Positions 46,273 to 56,433 of a DNA stretch of 64,000 bases are shown one piece after another (the first letter of the stretch is position 1; each line of letters starts with the position of its first letter). Under the pieces are notes generated by a model. It did no database searches. It saw only the letters and a list, made by a program, of their open reading frames with translations, and had not been told where the DNA came from. Made by a program: the position numbers and the translations under genes. The DNA is from Brienomyrus brachyistius (taxonomy: Eukaryota; Chordata; Actinopteri; Osteoglossiformes; Mormyridae): assembly GCF_023856365.1 (NCBI RefSeq), contig NC_064539.1:20587019-20651018 (forward strand), given 5' to 3'.

Positions 46273-46935
46273 TGTCAACTTTTACCCACAGCTCATAAAA
46301 TAAACTTGTCATTCAAAATAACTTTCTTGCTTTAAAAATGATTTTCCTGTTTTACAGCGGTGAGCTCAGGGCCTCATTCTAACATTGACGTGGTTGACTC
46401 CTTGCAGTGTGAAATTACCTCTGCAGGGAGCCAGAGTTAAAGTATAACCTAACTCTCTTTTGTAAATACCAGTGACGTCCAGTGCTTCCATTAGCCGTCT
46501 CTGTTTCTGCCATTCCTTCAGACACAGAAAACTGTAGGAGTCAGCACAAAAACAAAAGAGTCTTTTCTATCCAGACAGTAACAGCAAATTACCCGACATA
46601 AACATGCAGGTTCACTGAAGTTTGGAGTGGTTAAGGTACTAGTTCCGTATGCAGATGTTTACTAGTTTACGTCTCAGAATGGGTCCTGCTCAACTGAGCA
46701 CTTGCTCTAGATTTCTCTAGTAAATTATCCTTTTATGTATTTTGGTGTCTAGTAGGACACTCAGGGTTGAAAAAAATTAAAGTCAAAGAGAAAACAAGCT
46801 TTTTTTACATCGTTTAAAATGCTGCATGTTACATTCTTTTTATTCAATGGTTGTCCTGTATTTTGCAATTATTTGTGTCATTTTGCAGCACATTGCAGTA
46901 TATTCAGGCTACATATAAATACAGCACTGGCTAAT
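46273..46935. other. Gene-free spacer
   Basis: Unique sequence, AT-rich after 46700. Nothing supported. Confidence 0.5.
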
Positions 46936-46939
46936 CCCT

Positions 46940-47060
46940 TCTCCAGGCATGGAATGCATCTTTTTTCCCCAGCTGATGTGTTTACCTGTAGCTTCTAATT
47001 ACCTGGGAATCCTGCAGTGACACATCAAAGGTCACTGTGGCCTGACCTCAGCCTGTCCTG
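46940..47060. promoter_or_regulatory. Candidate enhancer: TCF/LEF and nuclear-receptor sites
   Basis: Repeat-free block with CTGGCTAATCCC (Otx/bicoid-type TAATCC), CTTCTAATTACC (homeodomain), ACATCAAAG (47022-47030, TCF/LEF), and AGGTCA (47029-47034) facing TGACCT (47043-47048), an inverted pair of nuclear-receptor half-sites spaced by 8. The motif density is high for 110 bp. Confidence 0.32.
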
Positions 47061-47990
47061 GCTTCTGAGGTGGGGGGGAGTGGGGGCACTATTCTGGTCC
47101 AATCGTAAGTCCCACTCGGGCTCAGCAGCACTGCTATCATGCAGTTTGAAGCCAGTTAAACGGAACACCGGATCGACCAATTAGAGCACAGTTTTAAGGC
47201 AGTGCTCAAAGTCGAATTTGTCCAGGCAGACTGTGCTTCTCACACGCTGCTGTCATGCCTCGGTTATTTATTTGACAGCCTCCTTGCACAGCCTCGCGCA
47301 TCAGAGTGTCACAGATCACAGATTTTGCCTTTAGAAATGGGAATATCCCAGCTGCGTTCTCCTGAAAACAATGTAAATGCTGCAGTTAAATTCCCCCCAA
47401 GTTCGTTCGGCCCAGCATAACGATTTCCCAGCATGCTCCAGGATGAGCTGCACTGCTTTTCACAATCCCTACGGGGAGTGGGGGGGGGGGGGGGGGGGGG
47501 GACAAAAGTCCGCAGCCCTCACTATTCAGGCTTGCTGCTCCTGACACCCTGTGGGGAGTGGGGAATATCCCCCCCCCAGTGCATACTTAATGGAGAGTCA
47601 TGAATCAACCACTGGAGGCACTAAAGTTACAAACAAGAAATCTTACTCAAGGCAGCTCCCCCCCCCAATTCTAGCCAGGGGGCCGTGTCTGTTTGCACCG
47701 GAACCTGGGTCTCCCCTGCCCTCCCCCCCTTCTCCAATGCCATATTAGTCAGCAGCACATGATGATATAATGATACGCAGACACGCAGGTGAAATCCACC
47801 TGTGAGATTTCGGACAGCAGCCAGAGTCTGTAGCCATGACAGTCAGTCGTCCGTTGACAGCTGCTGCCACTTCTGAGTGATTTGGCCCATTAATGTCCTT
47901 CTGAAATACACCAGACTTTTCTCACGGCGACCACTCAGCAGTTTTACAGTATGTGATATTAACAGCGCTTCAGCAGGGACGGTGTGCGGC
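47061..47990. other. Gene-free spacer with G22
   Basis: Contains a G22 run (47480-47501) and short C-runs. No gene recognised. Confidence 0.5.
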
Positions 47991-47999
47991 GATGAGCAG

Positions 48000-48110
48000 T
48001 GGGTTTCTGGGGATTCACAGGAAGGGGCGGAGTTTGACAGGGGCCAGACAGCGGACCAATGGCGAGTCGGGTAAACAGACTTGCCCCCTCGTGATGACAC
48101 CGCTCTGCTT
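48000..48110. promoter_or_regulatory. GC-box plus CCAAT promoter-like patch
   Basis: AAGGGGCGGAG (GC box, about 48020) and GACCAATGGCG (CCAAT box, about 48055) lie about 35 bp apart, the normal order and spacing of a TATA-less promoter. No downstream coding exon can be named. Confidence 0.3.
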
Positions 48111-48920
48111 TCCCAAAAAATAATAAATGAATTAACTAAATAAAGTAAACAAGAAAAGCCAAAATGACAATGGTGTACCAGTGGTTAGGGTGCTGTAACG
48201 TGTGACGTAAACGTGGTGTAGCAGTGGTGTAATGATGGTGATGCAACATTGGTGACCACCTTGCTCTCAAGAGCAGGTGGAAATGTACAGCTGCCTGATG
48301 AGGATCAGACCTTGTGCCTCAATGTAACCCCAGTGGTCATGTGACCAAGTAACCTGCTGATCATGAAGATCTGCAGGGTCGTGGGTCATTCCAAGGGCAA
48401 CCTCTCATTTATAGCGCACTACGGGCCAGACTCAGCCTCGGAGAGACGCATCAAGACATTTTCCATTCCTTATAATCTTTTAAAAGCTCTATATTTACTC
48501 TCCTAACTAACACTTTTACGCAAAGCAACTCACGCAGCTTTGAGCACATTAATACAACTGTACACTTTATCTGAACAGTCTGACTCCTACTTGATTCAAA
48601 GGTACAACAGCCTAGACACAGCACAGCCATTCCCCTTAAACGTCCTTGCTAATCCTCTGATCCCAAGGCCCCTGCTGTCCACCGCAGAGACAAAACCTTC
48701 CAAAGGCATGGTGGAATGTCTTTAGATCTCGCCTGTCCCACGTCTCCTTCATCCCTCACCCCTTATCATCCCTTCTTCATCACTCACCCCTTACACTCTG
48801 CTCTCCATGAAGAACGGATGTGGGAGAAGCGCGGTCCCACTCCAGCAAGCTGGGCCCCAAAATGCAGTCGCCTCTTTGACTTCCCTGCCCCCCATCTGCA
48901 TTTTCTGTTTTTTATTACAG

Positions 48921-48962
48921 CCGGCTCAGAACCGCTGCCACACAGCTTCACGTTCCAACATG
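48921..48962 (+). other. Candidate 42-nt microexon
   Basis: An excellent acceptor (GCATTTTCTGTTTTTTATTACAG) followed by 42 nt and an excellent donor (ATG|GTGAGG). The insert is a multiple of three and open in at least one frame (PAQNRCHTASRSNM). By splice-site quality it is the best microexon candidate in the window. Protein not recognised; chance occurrence remains quite possible. Confidence 0.2.
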
Positions 48963-49199
48963 GTGAGGAATAAAACTCATCTGGCTTTTAGCACACATGC
49001 TTATTTATGCTTTATTATTTCCCAGTAACTTTTTAAACATTAGCCATTTATATACTTGGATATTCCTGTGACCCTGCCCAGGACAGATGGTTAGAACATA
49101 ACATGGACATAACCAGAACTCATAGTTTTAGACTTCATCCATTTACTCATCTGTACATTTTACAAAAGTGCATCACTTCTATGGTACAACAGAAGTCCT

Positions 49200-49560
49200 C
49201 AAAACAGAAGTCAAACATGTTCTAACAGCAGTGGAAAGCTGCAGGACTATGACCAGATGGGCAGCAAACCTGCGCCTTTAGAACTCCCACTACCATGCAA
49301 GTCTCACTTCAGAAGGTTCTCTTGTGCGGTTCTTCAGTGGTGGATGGAGCTACTGAATCACGACCAGTCATCAGACTCCCTCTCCACCTGCAAGAAATTG
49401 TTCAAGAACCACCTGTTCCAGGAATTTCTCTACTAGCCTGATGCCTCTTTACATTCCCTGGATATTCTTACTGCACTTCTGGTCATTAAGTAGTCTTATT
49501 AGGTTCTTGATTTGTTGGATGATATTGTGTAGCTCTTGCTCCTATATTAGTTATACTTGT
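49200..49560 (+). mobile_element. LINE 3'-end remnant (L2-like C-terminus)
   Basis: Around 49330-49435 one frame reads QWWMELLNHDQSSDSLSTCK and on through KKLFKNHLFQEFLY, the 'W-x-L...SLSTFKK-LK-HLF' signature at the C-terminus of L2-type LINE ORF2 proteins and their derivatives in fish. It is followed by 'ttgtacctcggcattcattg', which in this family precedes the 3' tail 'gtaagtcgctttgg...'. Only the last part of the element is present. Confidence 0.65.
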
Positions 49561-50042
49561 ACCTCGGCATTCATTGGAAACTCAGTGTAGATACACTTAT
49601 GCTTAGTGAACTCCTCGACAGCACATATAAGCGCTTTCACACTGCTGGAATCAGAATATTTTTCCAGTACTTGGAACTTTTCTCGCATTCACACTGCAGG
49701 AACTCGGCCAGATTGTAGTTCCTAACGGGCTGTTCCAGAACCATTTTTTAGTACTGACTCCAGACTCAGTACTTTCTGTTCGAACATAAGAACATTTACA
49801 AACAAGAGGAGGCCATTCAGCCCATTAAGCTCATTTGGGGAGAACTTAACTAATAGCTCAGAGTTGTTAAAATCTTATCTAGCTTTGATTTAAAGGAAAC
49901 CAGGGTTTTAGCTTGCACTACACTAGCAGGAAGACTGTTCCATGCTCTACATGCTTCCTCAAATTCATTTTAAAATGTTCTCCTGCTAATTTTCACTTAT
50001 GGCCACAAAGGATTACCTTACATTTATGTTCAATTTTATCTG

Positions 50043-50828
50043 CTAGGTATCAGCCCAGTCGCTAATTAAATCAAAATCCCATTGTAGCCTCTGTGCTGCT
50101 AGATTAGTATCTGCTACAACACCCACCTTGGTGTCGTCTGCAAATTTAACCAGTTGTCTGTATGTATTGGTGCCAATATCATTACTATAAATTAGGAACA
50201 ATAGTGGTCCTAAAATTGAACCCTGCGGTACCCCACTATGAACGCAGGCCCACTGTGACATTGTGCCTCTAATAACTACTCATTGCTTCCAGTCTGTTAA
50301 CCAGTTCTCGATCCAAGCTGCTACAGTTCCTAAAATCCCTACAGCCTTGAGCTCAAGCAAGAGCCGTTTGTGTGGGACAACATCAATGGTTTTCTGAAAC
50401 TCTATGTAGATCACATCGTAGGCCTTTTTGTGATCAATTTCTCTTGTAGCTTCTTCACAGAACACAAGTAAATTAGTTAAACAGGACCTACCTCTCCTAA
50501 ATCCATGTTGGCTGTCCCTCAGAATGTTATTTGAATCCAAGTAATCTACCATTTTCCCTTGGATTATAGCTTCAATTATTTTTCCAGTAATGCTAGTTAA
50601 ACTGATTGGCCTATAGTTTGCTGGGTTTCTGCTATCCCCTTTTTTGATTATGGGCATTATATTAGCATGCTTCCAATCAGAAGGTACCACACCAGCAGAT
50701 AACGATTTCTGGAATAGTAATGTTAAAGGTTGGCTAATAATATCCCTCATCTCTTTTAAAACTATAGGTAAGATGCCATCAGACCCCTGTGATTTAGTTA
50801 TTTTGAGCTTAGCTAGGCTTGGTACCAC
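50043..50828 (-). pseudogene. CR1-like reverse transcriptase domain (broken)
   Basis: A 262-codon frame interrupted by one TGA at 50277-50279. Recognisable RT blocks in order: [92 protein letters not shown] and FADDTKV. RT copies the element's RNA at the target site during target-primed reverse transcription. In the motif-A block the usual aspartate (LDF) is glutamate (IEF) and the following AFD is TID, so a catalytic position is changed besides the nonsense codon. The FADD motif of the active site is intact. The frame stops at DLISDWADT, well short of the normal C-terminus. Confidence 0.95.
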
Positions 50829-51026
50829 ATCAGCCTCAGTTATACATATAGCGACGCTGTATTTGTACTAAATGGTGGTAAGTTACTCGTGTTCTCTACT
50901 GTGAACAACCGTGTAAAATAATCATTAAACTCATTTACTATATCAATTTCATTTTCAATGATAGGGCCCTTACAATCTTGCAAAATTAGTGATTTCAGCT
51001 TTTAGAGCTCTTTTGGAGTTAAAATA

Positions 51027-51296
51027 TTAGAAGAAACTTTTAATGTCATCCTTCGCCTCCAATGCAATCTTCCTTTCTGCATTCCTCTTGGCAAGTCTAA
51101 TGTTATTTTTTAGCTCAATCTGTAGACTTAGATACTTCTGCTTTATTTTGAAATCATTAGTTAATTTCCATTTGTGGAAGAGAGCCCGTTTCCTCCTGAC
51201 TTTATTCTTAATTTCTTTAGTAAACCACTTTGGCTGCAGTTTCCCAGATTTAGTTTTGCTGGAAACAGGTATGAAGTCCTCTTGCACTTGCAACAA
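51027..51296 (-). pseudogene. CR1-like EN-RT linker region
   Basis: An 89-codon lysine/arginine-rich frame with PKWFTKEIKNKVRRKRALFH, the usual conserved linker between endonuclease and reverse transcriptase in CR1/L2-type ORF2. It is separated from the RT frame by about 200 bases containing stops. Confidence 0.85.
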
Positions 51297-51636
51297 TGTA
51301 CTTTAAAAAAAATCCCATGCCTCTTCAACAGTTTTGCTATTTAACTCCATCCAGTTTACAGTTTCTAGTTTCAGTCTCATACCATTAAAGTTAGCCTTCC
51401 TAACACTGTATACTTTTGTTTTAGACTTTGCTCTTCGGACACTAAAATTAATCTCAAATTAGTGGTTCTAAAACCTCTAATTTTTCAATCTTATTTTGGT
51501 TATTAGAGAAAACAAGATCAAGAAGGGCTTCTCCCCTGGTAGAAACACTAACAAACTGAGTAAAAAAACAATCCTGTGTCCCACTGCATCCCAGGTAAAT
51601 TAAAATCACCCATAACCACCACATCATTTCTATTAC

Positions 51637-52020
51637 TCATAATTCTGATAACACTCTGCTTTCCTCTGCAGCTACATTAGATGCTCTATAACAAACCCCA
51701 ACAATTAGGCCATTTGAGTTTTTAGCATCTAGTTTTATCCATACAGCTGCTGTACTTTTATGTTTATCAGTGAGCTCCCCTGCCTGCAAGTTTTCTTTTA
51801 CATATACTGCAACGCCACCTCCCTTCCTGCCTATCCGGTCTCCACGGAACAACGTGTAACCATCCATATTATATTCTTCCCCATCATTGTCACTCATTCA
51901 TGTTTCTGTTATTCCTATAATGTCATAAGAGTCTGATGAAATTAAAGCCTCTAAATCATAAATTTAATTTCTAATACTCCTAGCGTTGAAATACAGACTG
52001 CAAAGGGTAGGTCTTTAATA
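51637..52020 (-). pseudogene. CR1-like endonuclease domain N-terminal part (broken)
   Basis: Reads FNARSIRN, stop, IYDLEALISS...DIIGITET, stop, MSDNDGEEYNMDGYTLFRGD, GRKGGGVAVYVKENL, WIKLDAKNSNGLIVGVCYR. This is the APE-type endonuclease that nicks target DNA for LINE insertion. The conserved ITETW motif with its catalytic glutamate is visible, but its tryptophan codon has become TGA at 51898-51900. Another stop lies upstream at about 51963. The C-terminal half (51640-51300) is not in one frame. Confidence 0.9.
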
Positions 52021-52188
52021 GTGCCCACTTTTAATATTAATTGGGGCTTTCTGTCTCTCCATCTGCCCCGCCCCCAGTCCCTAGTTTAAACATTCCTCAA
52101 GTACTCTACACATACACCTCCCCAATGCAACCTATCCAGCTTGAACAGGTCCCACCTGTTCCAGAAGGTCTTCCAGTGCCCCATAAAC

Positions 52189-52980
52189 CTAAACCCTCTT
52201 TCCTACACCTTTTAGCCACGCATTTAATCCCCTTATCTCAGATAACTTAGCCTGGCTTGCACGTGGCACAGGAAGTATTCCAGAGAATACCACCGTGGAT
52301 GTTCTGCTTCTAAGCTTATCCGCAACTTCTATAAATTTATCCTGCAGAACATCCCTCCTGTCCTTGCCTATGTCATTGGTGCACCATGCCAACATGCACC
52401 ACGCCCACTGGATCCATCCCGGCTGGGGCCAGAAGCTTGTCCACTGATGGTCACCAGGCAGGCACCAGGCAGGCAAGACACCGTACCTATATCACGGGTG
52501 CACACATAACTATCTACAACTCAAATAATTGAATCCCCTACTACCACAACCTCCCTCCTCCTGGGGGGAGGGGGCTCCTGAGTGCCCAAGGACCCACCTG
52601 CCTCCTTAGTCTCTTCCGGCTCTAAAGCTGGAAGCACCTGAAAGCGGCTAGATACCGTCACTTCAGGTCATGCCGCTTCTGTAAACTGTGTACGCCCTTT
52701 TCAACGTCTATGACCTACGTTCACCCAGCTCTCTCGACCTCTCTGTTCTTCATTCTCCCCCCTCCCCCCTTGTGACATACACACCGTCCCCCTTAAAGGC
52801 GTATTAACTCTCTCCTTTAACTCCTTGTTGTGTTGGATGGGAGCCAGTTGCTCCTCAAGGTCCATGACCATGAGTGAGTCCACTAACTTACATCGCTTGC
52901 AGATGAAATCTGACTGGATGCAAACATCCAGAAGGGCAAACATCTTGCAAGCACTACACTGAGCTGCCCCATAATTACCT
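52189..52980 (-). pseudogene. CR1-like ORF1 remnant (zinc-finger and esterase-like parts)
   Basis: The 5' part reads CSACKMFALLDVCIQSDFIC followed by KRC, a C-x2-C ... C-x2-C arrangement, then a coiled-coil-like LEEQLAPIQHNKELKERV. The 3' part (52476-52189) contains TNDIGKD and KFIEVADKL...TVVFSGILPVPRA, which match blocks of the SGNH-hydrolase/esterase-like domain found in ORF1 of many CR1 elements. The two parts lie in different frames with stops between them. ORF1 proteins bind the element's RNA. Confidence 0.75.
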
Positions 52981-53420
52981 AACTCACTATGTCCTTTACT
53001 CCCAGCCCAGTATATTAATATAGAGTGTTTAACTTATAACTATTTCAATTAAAAATAAGTTATTAACAATAAAGTGCCGGGTACAATAAAACACTAAATT
53101 AAAACTGAACTTTTTAAATTATATGACACCGTCAGAGATAACAACCTTTGACATTCAACTTTTAAAATAACCAAATTAACAACCTAATAGAGACTAACTT
53201 CCTGCTGAACCACGTTTAACTAAAATAAAGCAGAGTTGCTGTTGGGAGGCCGAAAAACCCACAAAAAAACCCTCTCAGAGCAGGATACTGCCGGAGCGGG
53301 AGAACAAGTGGAAAATGTCCTCCCGGCCCAGACTGGCAACCAAGCAAAGCCCAGGAACTACTGAACTGCTGGGGAGACGCTTTACTGCGATAGCTTGCTG
53401 ATGGGTTTAGTACAAGCAAT

Positions 53421-54010
53421 GGCACTAACTTTGAAGTTAAAAAAGAGATATAATTATCAGAGCAAAGATTTATCGGATGGAAGTATTTTTGTACCCCAGT
53501 TACATTTAAAACATCAATTAATACTTTTTTTTTGCTTGTGTCCCCATATTTCTGCATAGGAAAATTTTGAAAAAACTGTGTGGCAGTGAAACCTGCCAGC
53601 GCTTATTAACAGGATAATGTTACATCGTTTTTTATTCTGTGGGAAACAAAAGATTGATCTACTGGCCAGATTTAATAAGAATCACGAACATGCCGTGGGT
53701 CGTATAAGTAAAATTAAAACAAAAGGCTGTGTCCTGTTTTGATTGTGATCGATCCCCCCCAGTAACTACCAAATAAGTAATGATTCGGCTTTCTTATCCT
53801 CCTTCGTTCTGGCGTGGCGGGGTAGTTTAGAAAGAAATTATGTGTGAATTTTAGCCTACAAACTTTTTGCATCTCCTTTGCTTATATTGCATAAAGGTTC
53901 GAGTTCCTGTTGTGTGATGTAAAAGTATGCATGAAAGTGGCCAAGAACTACAAGTTCCTGGTTCAGATAGCCCAGGGACTTCTAAACCGGGACCAGGTTC
54001 CAGAACATCA
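53421..54010. other. Right half of the interrupted DNA transposon
   Basis: No coding content. It contains CTGTGTGGCAGTGAAACCTG and ends in the TIR. The exact LINE/transposon junction could not be placed by eye. Confidence 0.45.
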
Positions 54011-54027
54011 GCGTGAAAGCGCCTTAC

Positions 54028-54098
54028 GTTAATAATGTGCAATTTGCCTCATTTGTAAGTCGCTTTGGTTAAAAGCATCTGCTAAATAAAAAATAAAT
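54028..54098 (+). repeat. SINE/LINE 3' tail
   Basis: 'cctcatttgtaagtcgctttggttaaaagcatctgctaaataaa' matches the stereotyped 3' tail ('gtaagtcgctttggataaaagcgtctgctaaat') of several fish SINEs and their partner LINEs. Six bases after the DNA transposon's right end, it may be the displaced 3' end of the LINE remnant at 49.2-49.56 kb. Confidence 0.75.
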
Positions 54099-54640
54099 TA
54101 ATGGATAAGAAGGCCGTAAGACGTGCCTTTTTCCTGTGACCTCTGCACTCCTCCTCTCGACCCAAAACACCAGGAACATCTATCCTCTAGCTACAGCAAG
54201 AATAACAAGTGTCATGTTTGGCCCAGGGGCCATGATGAGGAAGGTCTGGACTCACCTGCAGGGCGGGGGGGTTACAAAGGACCACCTGCCTGTGAATCAG
54301 TTTCCTTATACTCTATATTTTGGTTCATTTTTGTAATAGTTTTCATTTATATATTATAAATATAACCACTAATTTCCCTATAATTCAGTGAAATTATTAT
54401 TTAATACTTGCCAATTTAAAATGTGATCCTAATGTTTGGTTTGCTGCTGAAAACCAAACAAACTTGAGGCCATGAGTGTTTGTAGGGTGGGGGGGGGGGG
54501 GTTGGGGTTGTTGATGGTGGTCGTCTCTAGGCAACAAATCAACTACAAGGACAAGGATCTAGTGGGAATGGATTGGGGTGAAGGAGAACCTCACTTTATT
54601 TATTGTGGTATTTTCTTCGTCTCATCCCAGTTTGCTGTCA
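54099..54640. other. Gene-free spacer
   Basis: Unique sequence with a G13 run (54489-54501). No gene. Confidence 0.5.
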
Positions 54641-54655
54641 TGCTCGCTGAAAAGC

Positions 54656-54955
54656 TCACACACAAACAAGCATTCACACACACACACACACACACACACG
54701 CCGGGGACGATCCATTCATTTCTATGGGCAAAACCCTAATCCCAACAATGACAACCCTAACCCCCACCCAGCCCTAATCTTAACCATAAGTAACCAAACA
54801 AAATACAAGACTTTTTGCATTTTTACTTTTTTGATTGTTGCAGTCAGACTTTTATAAAACTGAGTGTTCCCATCAAAATGACAAGTTTTTATCACATTTG
54901 GTCCCCACAATGTAATATATACATAACCAGACACACACACCAGACTTCCTGAACA
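54656..54955 (+). repeat. CA-flanked dispersed repeat, copy C
   Basis: (CA)n at about 54671-54699, then GGGGACGATCCATTCATTTC, 'aaccctaatcccaacaatgacaaccctaacccccacccagcc', 'ttaaccataagtaaccaaacaaaatacaagac', 'cttttttgattgttgcagtcagac', TTTGGTCCCCACAATG, then 'cagacacacacac'. It aligns closely with the reverse complement of copy A and more loosely with copy B. Confidence 0.85.
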
Positions 54956-55324
54956 ACCTACAGATGTACTGAAAAGATATTTAGAGGGAAAGAATTAAAA
55001 CCTCACTCTAATCCCCTTGTGTCCGAAATCCACTGCCTTAAACTTTTCGTATATGTGCTTTTTAGGAATTTTTCAGACTTGCATCAGAACCTCTCCAAAA
55101 AATAGGAAGTTGTTTAATCTTTGTGGAAGGATATGCAGACAGTTTTAAGTGCTGGAGTAACATTTTCTTTTAAATAAATGAAATGAAATTGTTGTTTGGG
55201 ATTCCTGCGAGTGAGCGCAGAGCCAGAATCCCATGTTCGTGTCAGTCCTCTGTGTAATCCCGTCCTTCGTAGCCAGCTTAAAAATTTACTCTGCCTGTTT
55301 TGCTTTTGCTGCTGCTCCCCCCAG

Positions 55325-55434
55325 TGAGAGGAGCAAACCCACCAAGTGTCAGACTTCAAAGGAGGGGCTGATCTCAGGCTACATTAATGCTGGGTTCATG
55401 GGCCGGACCTCCGGACTCGTGCCCGGACCGTGGG
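55325..55434 (+). other. Candidate 110-nt exon
   Basis: A strong acceptor (TGTTTTGCTTTTGCTGCTGCTCCCCCCAG) precedes 110 nt open in one frame (ERSKPTKCQTSKEGLISGYI through GLVPGPWG), followed by a strong donor GGG|GTGAGA. The peptide has balanced composition and reads like a real protein segment, though I cannot assign a family. A second frame hits a stop. This and 48921-48962 are the best host-gene candidates in the window. Confidence 0.25.
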
Positions 55435-55439
55435 GTGAG

Positions 55440-56355
55440 AGACAGTCACGCACCCCTGTGGCGTGTTTGTGTTGATCGTCTTCAAGGTCCTGCCACTGCG
55501 CACGGTGCCTCACTGAACATGAAAACAAGTAAACCATGGTAAATGCGACTCAGAAATTTGTATTCTCGTTTTATTAGGAGATGATGGATTGGGCCTTCCC
55601 ATGTCCTTCCTGGGTCGTGCTCCAGACCCACAAGAATTCGGGGTCAATTTTTGGAATTCTGGGATGCACTGGACAGCCGGGTCTTTCACGGGCCAACACA
55701 GGGGCAATTCTAGGAATTTCTAATTCGGGGGGCCTAAGAGGGGCTATAATTCATAAAGAGAGACCGTTTTTTATCATCACTAGCCAATGCTATGTTTTGA
55801 ATCAGTGAGTGACAGAGAGGAGGCACTATGGGTGCCAATCAGCTTTCAGCTGGAGCCTTTGCCAGTTTGGCACCCCAGGGCCAAAAAGAGCATTGTCACA
55901 CCCAGAAGCCCCGTCTGTCACCCACGGCTGACTGAGTTGTGTGACTCTTTCCCGGGACTTAGGTAAACCGGATCCAATGGGATCTGATCAGAACCAGCTT
56001 GGTTCTGCTGCATTTCATCCACTTGGGTTATGGGATCATGACCCAGCTTTGAGACTGTTTGCCAAACAACACATGGGGCCACAGACCCACATGGTATGTC
56101 CTGGAAACAGCAAGGAGGGGTGCTGGTTCATGTCTGGGGGTTGCATGAAGGGAATGGAGGGATCTGAGGTCAGAGCGCAAGGTCACCTGGCATCCAGCGC
56201 TCCTGGGGCTGCTGGGGTTAAGGGTCCTGCAGATCTGTTGCACAGGCAATCTTAGGAAAGGGTATCAAGCTGTAAGGTGCTCCATGGAGCCTCAGAGCTG
56301 GGGGAGAGGAGCAGCCAGACATGGGTCTGCCGGCCGAAATCCTAAGGTAAGACCT
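55440..56355. other. Gene-free spacer
   Basis: Unique sequence with overlapping short frames on both strands (up to 104 codons at 55941-56255), unrecognised. Confidence 0.45.
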
Positions 56356-56358
56356 CCA

Positions 56359-56433
56359 GATGAGAGACCCGCCTCCAGACGAGAGACCCGCCTCCAGAGG
56401 AGAGACCCGCCTCCAGACGAGATACCCGCCCCA
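56359..56433 (+). repeat. 19-bp tandem repeat, 4 copies
   Basis: Four copies of GAYGAGAGACCCGCCTCCA with one or two changes each; the last is shortened. Confidence 0.9.

Larger units (their letters stand above)
49783..53420 (-). mobile_element. CR1-like LINE, near full length, inactive
   Basis: Reads right to left. From the 5' side: a GC-richer leader (about 53420-52970), ORF1 remnant (52980-52189), endonuclease (52020-51637), linker (51296-51027), reverse transcriptase (50828-50043), a C-terminal WNSLPASVVQAKTLVSFKSK segment near 49960-49880, then a 3' end finishing in TGTAAATGTTCTTATGTTCG, the short-repeat terminus usual for CR1 elements rather than poly(A). Frames are interrupted by several stops and deletions; the 5' boundary is approximate. 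It lies inside the DNA transposon 49631-54022. Confidence 0.93.
49631..54022. mobile_element. DNA transposon (TIR element) split by a LINE
   Basis: Inverted ends: GCGCTTTCACACTGCTGGAA at 49631-49650, and GCGTGAAAGCGC at 54011-54022, whose complement reads GCGCTTTCACGCTGATG. Left-side motifs ('ttccagtacttggaac', 'aggaactcggccagattgtagttcct') have counterparts on the right ('gaactacaagttcctgg', 'gggaccaggttccagaac'). Removing the CR1-like LINE within it leaves a non-autonomous element of about 750 bp with no transposase. The TIR style suggests PIF/Harbinger, but a 3-bp target duplication could not be confirmed. Confidence 0.65.

Noticed and set aside
54725..54790. Telomere-like CCCTAA text
   Set aside because: Only a few imperfect units and the same text occurs in copy A of the CA-flanked repeat; it belongs to that element.
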